Positions 1 through 6,396 of a DNA stretch of 11,239 nucleotides are shown here, in pieces. Below the pieces are notes generated by a model. The model worked only from the letters and a program-made list of their open reading frames with translations, ran no database searches and was not told where the DNA came from. Numbering within the stretch: the stretch's first letter is position 1; each line of letters starts with the position of its first letter. The translations under genes were made by a program, and so were the position numbers. Origin of the DNA: Lysobacteraceae bacterium UBA6001 (GTDB lineage Bacteria; Pseudomonadota; Gammaproteobacteria; Xanthomonadales; Xanthomonadaceae). Where the stretch lies: contig DJAN01000144.1 in NCBI GenBank assembly GCA_002429615.1, positions 470 through 11,708 of the forward strand, read 5' to 3'.

Positions 1-626
1 GCAGCCGCGCCGAACTGGCCAGCGTCACCCCGGCACAGGCGGTGGCGCATCCGAAGTGGTCGATGGGGCCGAAGATCTCGGTCGATTCGGCCACGCTGAT
101 GAACAAGGGCCTGGAAGTGATCGAGGCCCACCACCTGTTCGGCCTGGAAGCCGAGCGCATCGGCGTGTGGGTGCACCCGCAGAGCCTGGTGCATTCGCTG
201 GTGGAGTTCGTCGACGGCTCGACCCTTGCCCAGATGGGCCTGCCGGACATGCGCACCACCCTGGCGGTGGGCCTGGCATGGCCGGAACGGGTGGATTCCG
301 GCGTCGCCGGCCTGGACCTGCTGCAGCAGGGCCGGCTCGATTTCGAGGCCCCGGACCTGGAGGCCTTCCCCTGCCTGGCACTGGCCTGGGAGGCCATGCG
401 CGCCGGCGGGACCGCCCCGGCCATCCTCAACGCCGCCAACGAAGTGGCGGTTGCGGCGTTTCTTGCCGGAAAAATCGCATTTCTCGCCATTCCGGCGCTG
501 GTTCAGCACGCATTGTCTACGCTGCCGGGCACGAATGCGGATACGCTTGAGGCCCTGCTCGCGGCCGATGCCGACGCCCGTCGTGTCACCGCAGCCGCCC
601 TGAGCCGCCATACCGCACATGCCTGA
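1..626 (+). CDS. dxr: 1-deoxy-D-xylulose 5-phosphate reductoisomerase, C-terminal part (5' end outside window)
   Basis: This cytoplasmic enzyme converts 1-deoxy-D-xylulose 5-phosphate to 2-C-methyl-D-erythritol 4-phosphate with NADPH and a divalent metal, the committed step of the MEP isoprenoid pathway. The reading frame is open from the first base (codons in phase with position 3), so the gene is cut by the window edge. About 207 residues are visible of the roughly 400 usual for the family; the NADPH-binding N-terminal half is missing. The visible part starts just before HPKWSMG (His codon at 48) and runs into KISVDSAT and NKGLE (Asn 102, Lys 105, Glu 114). These match the E. coli substrate- and metal-binding residues His209, Ser222, Asn227, Lys228 and Glu231. 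[13 protein letters not shown] and [13 protein letters not shown] are further family signatures. rseP follows after 26 bp on the same strand, the usual order in gammaproteobacteria. The GTG at 42 is an internal valine codon, not a start. Confidence 0.97.
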   Translation, partial: SRAELASVTPAQAVAHPKWSMGPKISVDSATLMNKGLEVIEAHHLFGLEAERIGVWVHPQSLVHSLVEFVDGSTLAQMGLPDMRTTLAVGLAWPERVDSGVAGLDLLQQGRLDFEAPDLEAFPCLALAWEAMRAGGTAPAILNAANEVAVAAFLAGKIAFLAIPALVQHALSTLPGTNADTLEALLAADADARRVTAAALSRHTAHA

Positions 627-652
627 GTCCCACCTGCCACCGCGCTGCTTCC

Positions 653-2005
653 ATGGCTGATTTCCTCGGTTCCATCTGGTGGATGATCGTCAGCCTGGGC
701 GTGCTGGTGACCTTCCACGAATTCGGCCACTTCTGGGTGGCCCGGCGCTGCGGCGTGAAGGTGCTGCGGTTCTCGGTCGGTTTCGGCCGCCCGCTGTGGA
801 CCCGGCGCGACCGCCACGGCACCGAATTCGTCGTCGCCATGCTGCCGCTCGGCGGCTACGTGCGCATGCTCGACGAGCGCGAGGGCAACGTGCACCCGGC
901 CGAGCGCGCGCACGCCTTCAACAACAAGCCGGTGCTGCAGCGCATCGCCATCGTCGCCGCCGGCCCGATCGCCAACATCATCCTGTGCCTGGCGTTGCTG
1001 TGGGCGATGTTCATCATCGGCCGCGCCGACTACTCACCCACGCTGGGCCCGGTACAGGGCATGGCGGCCAGCGCCAACCTGCATCCCGGCGACCGCCTGA
1101 CCGCGGTGGACGACCGCCCGGTGCAGAGCTGGGCCGAGGCCAGCATCGCCCTGACCCTGGCCGCGATGGACCGCCGCGACGCCCGCCTGGACGTGCTGGG
1201 CGCCGATGGCGACGACCACCGCGCCACCCTGCCGCTGTCGCAGCTGCCCAAGGGCTTCGCCGAACAGCGCGTGCCGGAACTGGCCGGACTGAGCTGGAGC
1301 TTCCTGCAGCGCCAGGCCATCGTCGCCGCGATCACGCCGGGCAGTCCGGCCGATGGCGTGCTGATGGCGGGCGACCGCATCCTGGCCGTGGACGGCCAGA
1401 ACGTGGACTCGGCCGAGCAGGTCGAGCCGCTGATCGCCGCCCTGGGCCGCCGCGGTGGCCCGGGGATGGTCGAAGTACAGCGCGATGGCGACCGCCTGGC
1501 GCTGGAGCTGACCCCGCGCCAGGACGCCTCGGCCCCCGGCGGCTGGCGTGTCGGCGTGGCCATGAGTGCCGGTGCCCTGCCGCCCCAGGACGTGCGGATC
1601 CAGTACGGCCCGCTGGCGGCGGTACCCGCCGCGCTGCGCGAGGCCGGGCAGATGACCGGCAATACCCTCGGCGTCATGCGGCGCATGGTGACCGGCGACG
1701 CCTCGCTGAAGACCCTTTCCGGGCCGATCGGCATCGCCCGCGCCGCCAACGATTCAGCCAAGCGCGGGCTGGACTGGTTCCTGTTCTTCCTCGCCACCCT
1801 GTCGCTGGGCCTGGCCATCCTCAACTTCCTGCCGATCCCGATCTTGGACGGCGGACACCTGCTGTATTACCTTATCGAGTTGGTCAAGGGCAGCCCGCTC
1901 AGCGACCGCGTCATGATCGCCGGCCAGTACGTGGGCCTGGCACTCCTGGCCGGACTGATGGGGCTGGCGTTCTACAACGACATCCTGGGCCAGCTCCCAC
2001 GATGA
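653..2005 (+). CDS. rseP: RIP metalloprotease RseP (site-2 protease of the sigma-E pathway)
   Basis: This inner-membrane zinc protease makes the second cut in the anti-sigma factor RseA after DegS, freeing sigma-E; members also clear signal-peptide remnants. The product is 450 residues, the same length as E. coli RseP. The zinc motif HEFGH is at residues 22-26 inside the first membrane segment (about 6-28). The third zinc ligand is Asp399 in NFLPIPILDGGH (391-402). LPLGGYVRML near residue 65 is the membrane-associated beta-loop signature. Further membrane segments are seen at about 97-122, 373-395 and 421-446. Two periplasmic PDZ domains lie between, at about 130-215 and 222-300, the second containing SPADGVLMAGDRILAVDG. 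The start is the first ATG in frame and gives a normal N-terminus, but I see no clear Shine-Dalgarno sequence, so translation may depend on ribosomes leaving dxr 26 bp upstream. Family assignment is secure; the RseA substrate is inferred from the family. Confidence 0.97.
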   Translation: MADFLGSIWWMIVSLGVLVTFHEFGHFWVARRCGVKVLRFSVGFGRPLWTRRDRHGTEFVVAMLPLGGYVRMLDEREGNVHPAERAHAFNNKPVLQRIAIVAAGPIANIILCLALLWAMFIIGRADYSPTLGPVQGMAASANLHPGDRLTAVDDRPVQSWAEASIALTLAAMDRRDARLDVLGADGDDHRATLPLSQLPKGFAEQRVPELAGLSWSFLQRQAIVAAITPGSPADGVLMAGDRILAVDGQNVDSAEQVEPLIAALGRRGGPGMVEVQRDGDRLALELTPRQDASAPGGWRVGVAMSAGALPPQDVRIQYGPLAAVPAALREAGQMTGNTLGVMRRMVTGDASLKTLSGPIGIARAANDSAKRGLDWFLFFLATLSLGLAILNFLPIPILDGGHLLYYLIELVKGSPLSDRVMIAGQYVGLALLAGLMGLAFYNDILGQLPR

Positions 2006-2031
2006 CGGCCAGCAGAAAGACCGGCTCCTGT

Positions 2032-2058
2032 GAACTTATCCGCGCTGTCGTCGTCATA
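2032..2058 (+). promoter_or_regulatory. Candidate sigma-E (RpoE) promoter of bamA
   Basis: GAACTT at 2032-2037 (TGAACTT from 2031) is followed after 16 bases by TCATA at 2054-2058, preceded by G (GTCATA). This fits the RpoE-type pattern of a GGAACTT -35 box, about 15-17 bases, and a GTCNNA or TCTGA-like -10 box, with one mismatch in the -35. The predicted transcript would start near 2065, leaving a leader of about 37 bases before the bamA ATG at 2102. bamA is a sigma-E target in E. coli, so the position makes sense. The match is by eye; no promoter scoring or transcript data support it. Confidence 0.55.
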
Positions 2059-2101
2059 CGCCGGCACCCCTGCAAAACGAACCCGCTCAACCGGATGTGA
2101 C

Positions 2102-4522
2102 ATGACGAGATTTCCCACTCGCCGCCTGCTTGCTCTTGCCCTTGCCACCGGCCTCAGCGTCCCGGCCCTCGCCTTGGCGGCGGAACCGTTTGTCGCCACC
2201 GACATCCGCGTCGACGGCCTGCAGCGCATTTCCTCGGGTACGGTCTTCACCTACCTGCCGGTGAACCGTGGCGACACGGTCGACGACGTCAAGGTCGGCG
2301 ATTCGATCCGCGCCCTGTACCGCACCGGCTTCTTCGAGGACGTGCAGCTCGACCGCCAGGGCAGCATCCTGGTCGTGACGGTCAAGGAGCGCCCGGCGAT
2401 CAACAAGCTCACCGTGACCGGCAACAAGGACATCAAGTCCGAGGAGCTGCTCAAGGGCCTGAGCGACATCGGCCTGACCGAGGGCGGCACCTTCGACCGC
2501 CTGAGCCTGGACCGCGTGACCCAGGAGCTGACCCGCCAGTACAACAACCGCGGCAAGTACAACGTCGAGATCACCCCGACGGTGAGCCCGCTGGACCGCA
2601 ACCGCGTCGACGTGGCCATCGCGATCAAGGAAGGCAAGGCGGCCAAGATCCGCCACGTCAACCTGGTCGGCACCGAGAAGTACGACAACGAGGACATCCT
2701 GGCGGGCTGGGAATCCAAGGAACACAACTGGGCCTCGTGGTACCGCCGCGACGACCAGTACTCGAAGGAAAAGATGTCCGGCGACCTGGAGAAGCTCAAC
2801 TCCTGGTACCTGGACCGCGGCTACGTGGACTTCAGCATCGACTCCACCCAGGTGTCGATCAGCCCCGACAAGCGCGACATGTTCATCACCGCCGGCGTGA
2901 CCGAGGGTGAGCAGTACAAGATCTCCGACATCAAGGTGACCGGCGACACCGTGCTGCCGCAGGAAGAGGTCGAGAAGTACGTGATCCCGAAGGCGGGCGA
3001 CACCTTCTCGCGCGCGCTGCTGGAGTTCAGCTCCGACGCGATCACCAACACCCTGAGCAACATCGGCTACGCCTTCGCCAAGGTCAACCCGATCCCGACC
3101 CCGAACCGCGAGGACCGCACCGTCTCGGTGAACCTGCAGGTCGTGCCGGGCCCGCGCGTGACCGTGCGCCGCATCCTGTTCAAGGGCAACAGCCGCACCT
3201 CCGACGAAGTGTTGCGCCGCGAAATGCGCCAGTTCGAGAACACCTGGTACTCGCAGGCCGCGATCGACCGTTCGAAGATCCGCCTGCAGCGCCTGGGTTA
3301 TTTCGAATCGGTCGACGTCGAGACGCCGGCCGTGCCGGGCAGCAGCGACCAGGTCGACGTGGTCTACAACGTCAAGGAAACCACCTCGGGCAGCTTCGTG
3401 TTCGGCCTGGGTTATTCGCAGAGCTACGGCGTGACCACCTCGGTGCAGCTGTCGCAGAACAACTTCCTCGGCGGCGGCAACCGCGTGTCGGTGGAAGCCT
3501 CGCGCAGCAGCTACCTGCAGCGTTACGGCTTCAGCTACACCAACCCGTTCTTCACCGACGACGGCGTCTCGCTGGGCTACAACCTGTCCTGGCGCGAACT
3601 GGACTACTCCGACTACAACACCGCGCAGTACAACAGCACCAATGGTGCCGCGCAGGTGATCTTCGGCGTGCCGATCACCGAGAACGACACCGTCTCGCTG
3701 ATGTTCGGCATCGACAGCAACCAGATCACCACCTACACCGGCTACACCCCGCAGTCGATCATCAACTACATCGACGCGATGGGTACCCGTACCTTCCACG
3801 CCTGGCGCACCGAGCTGGGTTGGGCGCGCGACACCCGCAACGACTACTTCATGCCGACCCGCGGCATGTACCAGCGCGTGGGCCTGGAAACCACGCTGCC
3901 GGGTTCGACCGCCGAGTACTACAAGCTCAACTACCAGATCTCCAAGTACTGGCCGATCATCCCCTCGCTTGTGATCAACACCCGCCTGGAACTGGGCTAC
4001 GGCGACAGCTACGGCAGCGACAAGAGCCGGGATATCTGCGGCGTGGACCAGACGCTGACCAGCGGCGCGGTGGTGTTCGTGCCCGAGGACTGCAACGGCA
4101 GCAACCTCAAGCGTCACGTGGTTGCCTCGGGCCTGCCGTTCTACGAGAACTTCTACGCCGGCGGCACGAACTCGGTGCGCGGCTTCGAGGACAACACCCT
4201 CGGCCCGCGTTCGGAAGCGACCAGTGCCTATCCGAAGGGCCAGCCGCTGGGTGGCTCGGTGAAGACGGTCGGCTCGATCGAAGCCTACTTCCCGAAGCTG
4301 TTCGACAGCCCGTCCGCGCGTCTGTCGGCGTTCGTCGACTTCGGCAACGTGTTCAACGGCACCGACGAATTCAAGGCCAACGACCTGCGCGTCTCCACCG
4401 GTGTGGCCCTGTTGTGGCGCGCCCCGGTCGGCCCGATCTCGATCAGCTACGCGATCCCGCTGCGCAAGGAAGACGGCGACGAAATCGAGCGCCTGCAGTT
4501 CACCTTTGGTGGGCAGTTCTGA
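2102..4522 (+). CDS. bamA: Outer membrane protein assembly factor BamA (Omp85)
   Basis: BamA is the essential beta-barrel core of the BAM complex, which folds proteins into the outer membrane. The product is 806 residues (E. coli: 810). A signal peptide (twin Arg at 7-8, hydrophobic 9-25, cleavage near Ala26) is followed by five POTRA domains from about 30 to 430 and a 16-strand barrel from about 435 to the end. VRGF at 692-695 is the conserved loop-6 motif that reaches into the barrel, and the protein ends in Phe, the usual C-terminal outer-membrane signature. I chose ATG 2102 over in-frame GTG 2030 because only the later start gives a clean signal peptide, and the earlier one would put a likely promoter inside the gene. 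The Shine-Dalgarno is weak (GGA around 2093). Oddity: Cys646 and Cys664 precede VRGF inside an insertion, whereas the E. coli loop-6 cysteine pair follows the motif. skp does not follow the gene. Confidence 0.97.
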   Translation: MTRFPTRRLLALALATGLSVPALALAAEPFVATDIRVDGLQRISSGTVFTYLPVNRGDTVDDVKVGDSIRALYRTGFFEDVQLDRQGSILVVTVKERPAINKLTVTGNKDIKSEELLKGLSDIGLTEGGTFDRLSLDRVTQELTRQYNNRGKYNVEITPTVSPLDRNRVDVAIAIKEGKAAKIRHVNLVGTEKYDNEDILAGWESKEHNWASWYRRDDQYSKEKMSGDLEKLNSWYLDRGYVDFSIDSTQVSISPDKRDMFITAGVTEGEQYKISDIKVTGDTVLPQEEVEKYVIPKAGDTFSRALLEFSSDAITNTLSNIGYAFAKVNPIPTPNREDRTVSVNLQVVPGPRVTVRRILFKGNSRTSDEVLRREMRQFENTWYSQAAIDRSKIRLQRLGYFESVDVETPAVPGSSDQVDVVYNVKETTSGSFVFGLGYSQSYGVTTSVQLSQNNFLGGGNRVSVEASRSSYLQRYGFSYTNPFFTDDGVSLGYNLSWRELDYSDYNTAQYNSTNGAAQVIFGVPITENDTVSLMFGIDSNQITTYTGYTPQSIINYIDAMGTRTFHAWRTELGWARDTRNDYFMPTRGMYQRVGLETTLPGSTAEYYKLNYQISKYWPIIPSLVINTRLELGYGDSYGSDKSRDICGVDQTLTSGAVVFVPEDCNGSNLKRHVVASGLPFYENFYAGGTNSVRGFEDNTLGPRSEATSAYPKGQPLGGSVKTVGSIEAYFPKLFDSPSARLSAFVDFGNVFNGTDEFKANDLRVSTGVALLWRAPVGPISISYAIPLRKEDGDEIERLQFTFGGQF

Positions 4523-4535
4523 AAGAACTGCCCAC
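4509..4535. repeat. 12-bp perfect hairpin spanning the bamA stop codon
   Basis: GTGGGCAGTTCT (4509-4520) is the exact reverse complement of AGAACTGCCCAC (4524-4535), with the 3-base loop GAA. The upstream arm encodes the end of BamA (Gly-Gln-Phe) and the first base of the TGA stop; the other two stop bases are in the loop. No T tract follows, so by itself it is not a classical terminator. A ribosome at the stop codon would keep it from folding. It may protect the mRNA 3' end; that role is inference. Confidence 0.8.
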
Positions 4536-4537
4536 TG

Positions 4538-4560
4538 CCAAACCCGCGTAGCGGGTTTGG
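4538..4560. repeat. 10-bp perfect hairpin downstream of bamA
   Basis: CCAAACCCGC (4538-4547) and GCGGGTTTGG (4551-4560) are perfect reverse complements around the loop GTA. The hairpin begins two bases after the preceding one ends. It is followed by CCGCCTTAAC, not a T run. It could assist termination, stabilise the bamA mRNA or bind a protein; the sequence does not decide. Confidence 0.75.
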
Positions 4561-4603
4561 CCGCCTTAACAAAGGGGGCTCAGCTCCAGATGGTTTCCCA
4601 GCG

Positions 4604-4637
4604 AGCCGCGGCCCATGCCGCGGCTTTTGCTTTTTTT
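4604..4637 (+). terminator. Intrinsic (Rho-independent) terminator of the bamA transcript
   Basis: AGCCGCGGC (4604-4612) pairs perfectly with GCCGCGGCT (4617-4625) around a CCAT loop. The stem runs straight into TTTTGC and then seven Ts (4631-4637). A GC-only stem with a T tract on the + strand is the standard layout. It lies 82 bp after the bamA stop and would separate bamA from the lpxD operon. Confidence 0.85.
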
Positions 4638-4662
4638 AGCCGGTCGCGGCGATCTGTCGGGT

Positions 4663-4770
4663 GGCCGGGGGTCATGCCCTGGCGGGGGCGTAGGGCGACA
4701 TGGATGTCGCCCTTCGAGCCCCGCATGGACGCGGTTTTTGGCGTCCCCCACCAGGGCATGGCCCCCGGCC
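4663..4770. repeat. Long imperfect palindrome with nested hairpins (REP/BIME-like element)
   Basis: The outer arms 4663-4690 and 4741-4770 are near-perfect reverse complements: a block of 9 pairs, a G-U position (4672/4761), a block of 10 pairs, a mismatch (4683/4750), then five more G-C pairs and a CG end with one unpaired base. Inside are GGGCGACAT/ATGTCGCCC (4693-4701 and 4704-4712), headed by GTAG at 4690-4693, and a weaker CCGC/GCGG stem (4721-4724 and 4731-4734). CATGGA occurs in both inner loops (4699-4704 region and 4724-4729). GTAG followed by a stem-loop is the hallmark of the Stenotrophomonas REP family that RAYT transposases act on. Assignment to that family is inference, and no transposase gene is in the window. 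Confidence 0.6.
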
Positions 4771-4905
4771 GCCGCGCGATAGCAACGGAACCGCCATAGC
4801 TGCAGATCGCGACACACCCACTCCCACCCCGAAGCCGCAGCCCCCCCATACCGACCCGCATCGCCCCGTCCCACGCTGCGAGCGGCTAAACTTCGCCCCG
4901 TGAAC

Positions 4906-5922
4906 ATGCCCACCTATACCGCCCAACAGATCGCCGAGCGCTTCGGCCTGCAGCTGCATGGCGCCGGCGACACCGAAATCCACGGCGTCGCCACCCTCGC
5001 CCATGCCGGCCCGGGCCAGCTCAGCTTCCTCGCCAATCCGCGCTACCGCGCCCAGCTCGGCGACAGCCGCGCCGCGGTCGTGGTGATGCGCGCCGACGAC
5101 GTCGAAGCCGCCCCGGGCACCGCCCTGGTCGCCAAGGACCCCTACACCGCCTTCGCCAAGATCTCGGCCCTGTTCGAAGTGGCCCCGGTGCGCGAGCCCG
5201 GCATCCACCCGCTCGCCGTGGTCGACCCCACCGCCCACGTCGCCGCCAGCGCCCATGTCGGCCCGTTCGTCAGCATCGGCGCGCGCAGCATCGTCGGCGA
5301 AGGCTGCGTCATCGGCACCGGCTCGATCATCGGCGAGGACTGCGTGGTCGGCGACGGCTGCACGCTGATCGCCCGCGTCACCCTGGTCACCCGCGTGCGC
5401 CTCGGCAAGCGCGTGCAGATCCACCCCGGCGCGGTCATCGGCGCCGACGGCTTCGGCCTGGCGATGGATGCCGGCCACTGGATCAAGGTGCCGCAGCTCG
5501 GCGGCGTCGTCATCGGCGACGACTGCGAAATCGGCGCCAACACCTGCATCGACCGCGGCGCGCTCGAAGACACCGTGCTCGAGGAAGACGTGCGCGTCGA
5601 CAACCTCGTGCAGATCGCCCACAACTGCCACATCGGCGCGCACAGCGCGATCGCCGGCTGCACCGGCATCGCCGGCAGCGCCAAGATCGGCCGCTACTGC
5701 CTGCTCGGCGGGCATGTCGGCGTCGTCGGCCACCTGGAGATCTGCGACAAGGTCGTGATCACCGGCAAGTCGGTGGTGCGCAACTCCATCCACGAGCCGG
5801 GCGAATATTCGTCCGGCACCCCTTTGACCGATACCCGCACGTGGCGCAAGAACGCCGCGCGCTTCAAGCAGCTCGATGCCCTCGCCCGTCGCGTCGCCGC
5901 TGTGAGCAAGGAGAACGAATGA
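4906..5922 (+). CDS. lpxD: UDP-3-O-(3-hydroxyacyl)glucosamine N-acyltransferase LpxD
   Basis: LpxD transfers a 3-hydroxyacyl chain from ACP to the 2-amino group of UDP-3-O-acyl-glucosamine, the third step of lipid A synthesis, in the cytoplasm as a homotrimer. The product is 338 residues. An N-terminal uridine-binding domain (about 1-100, with LSFLANPRY at 39-47) is followed by a left-handed beta-helix of hexapeptide repeats (about 105-290, many [IV]GxxxxIG turns) and a C-terminal helical tail from about 305. The catalytic His is at residue 239 in IAHNCHIG, the same number as in E. coli. This favours ATG 4906 over the in-frame GTG two codons upstream (4900). Position 290, the E. coli acyl-length ruler Met, is Val here, and 288 is Lys. 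The gene follows the terminator and palindrome, so it probably has its own promoter. Its stop overlaps the fabZ start (ATGA, 5919-5922). Confidence 0.97.
   Translation: MPTYTAQQIAERFGLQLHGAGDTEIHGVATLAHAGPGQLSFLANPRYRAQLGDSRAAVVVMRADDVEAAPGTALVAKDPYTAFAKISALFEVAPVREPGIHPLAVVDPTAHVAASAHVGPFVSIGARSIVGEGCVIGTGSIIGEDCVVGDGCTLIARVTLVTRVRLGKRVQIHPGAVIGADGFGLAMDAGHWIKVPQLGGVVIGDDCEIGANTCIDRGALEDTVLEEDVRVDNLVQIAHNCHIGAHSAIAGCTGIAGSAKIGRYCLLGGHVGVVGHLEICDKVVITGKSVVRNSIHEPGEYSSGTPLTDTRTWRKNAARFKQLDALARRVAAVSKENE
5908..5913 (+). promoter_or_regulatory. Shine-Dalgarno sequence deciding the fabZ start
   Basis: AAGGAG ends five bases before the ATG at 5919. It supports this start over an in-frame ATG-type start at 5841, which lies inside lpxD and would add 26 residues unlike any FabZ N-terminus. 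Confidence 0.8.
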
Positions 5923-6380
5923 ACGACGAGACCCTGCAGCTGCCGATCGACGTCACCCAGATCCAGGAGCTGATCCCGCACCGCTACCCGTTCCTGCTGG
6001 TGGACAAGGTGCTCGAACTGGACGTCGAGGCCAAGCGCATCGTCGCGCAGAAGAATGTCAGCATCAATGAGCCCTATTTCCAGGGCCATTTCCCCGGCCG
6101 GCCGATCATGCCCGGCGTGCTCATCATCGAAGCGCTGGCCCAGGCCGGCGGCGTGATGACCCAGCTCAGCCTTGGCCGCGATGCGCAGTCCAAGCTGTTC
6201 TACATGGTCAAGGTCGAGAACGCCCGCTTCAACAAGCAGGTCGTCCCCGGCGACGTGCTGATGCTGGAAGTGCAGATGAAGCGCCTGATCCGCAACATGG
6301 GCTGGTACTACGGCGAAGCCAAGGTCAATGGCGAAGTCGTCGCCTCGGCCGAGGTCATGTGCGCCGGTGCCAAGGGCTGA
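5919..6380 (+). CDS. fabZ: 3-hydroxyacyl-[acyl-carrier-protein] dehydratase FabZ
   Basis: FabZ dehydrates 3-hydroxyacyl-ACP to trans-2-enoyl-ACP in the type II fatty acid elongation cycle. It competes with LpxA and LpxD for the same 3-hydroxyacyl-ACP pool, which probably explains its place in the operon. The product is 153 residues, normal for the family, with a hot-dog fold. Visible signatures are [13 protein letters not shown] (about 19-31), [13 protein letters not shown] with catalytic His57, and Glu71 in IIEALAQ, the second catalytic residue at the expected 14-residue spacing. [15 protein letters not shown] follows near residue 105. The ATG overlaps the lpxD stop by four bases, indicating translational coupling, and AAGGAG precedes it. 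lpxA starts 16 bases after the stop. Confidence 0.97.
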   Translation: MNDETLQLPIDVTQIQELIPHRYPFLLVDKVLELDVEAKRIVAQKNVSINEPYFQGHFPGRPIMPGVLIIEALAQAGGVMTQLSLGRDAQSKLFYMVKVENARFNKQVVPGDVLMLEVQMKRLIRNMGWYYGEAKVNGEVVASAEVMCAGAKG

Positions 6381-6396
6381 GGCTAGCGGAGGAACG

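Larger units (their letters stand above)
4523..4905. other. bamA-lpxD intergenic region (383 bp), highly structured
   Basis: This is the only gene-free stretch over 300 bases. Enteric bacteria carry skp (ompH) here; no Skp-like reading frame is present in any frame. From left to right it holds the downstream arm of a hairpin over the bamA stop codon, a second hairpin, an intrinsic terminator and a large palindromic element, each listed separately. From 4771 to 4905 I see no hairpin or open frame that looks real. This last part is C-rich and must contain the lpxD promoter if the terminator works. TAAACT at 4887-4892 could be a -10 box with a very short leader, but no matching -35 box is evident. 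Confidence 0.8.

Noticed and set aside
2030..2101. 24-codon upstream extension of bamA from a GTG at 2030
   Set aside because: It would bury the signal peptide behind a hydrophilic stretch, overlaps the likely sigma-E promoter and has no Shine-Dalgarno support.
2087..4117. Long open frame (676 codons) on the minus strand under bamA
   Set aside because: It is a shadow frame caused by GC-rich third positions; the translation is low-complexity Val/Ala/Asp/His-rich with no recognisable domain.
4787..4812. Possible sigma-E promoter for lpxD starting at GGAACC
   Set aside because: No acceptable -10 (GTCNNA or TCTGA-like) box occurs 15-17 bases downstream.
4700..4903. 67-codon + strand frame within the bamA-lpxD spacer
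   Set aside because: It starts inside the palindromic repeat, is Pro/Arg/Thr-rich, has no Shine-Dalgarno and does not resemble Skp.
4900..4905. GTG start at 4900 for lpxD
   Set aside because: It adds only two residues and cannot be fully excluded, but ATG 4906 puts the catalytic His at 239, as in E. coli, and neither start has a clear Shine-Dalgarno.
4672..5793. 373-codon minus-strand frame over the spacer and lpxD
   Set aside because: It is antisense to conserved lpxD, has repetitive Asp/Ala/Gly-rich translation, and crosses the palindrome.
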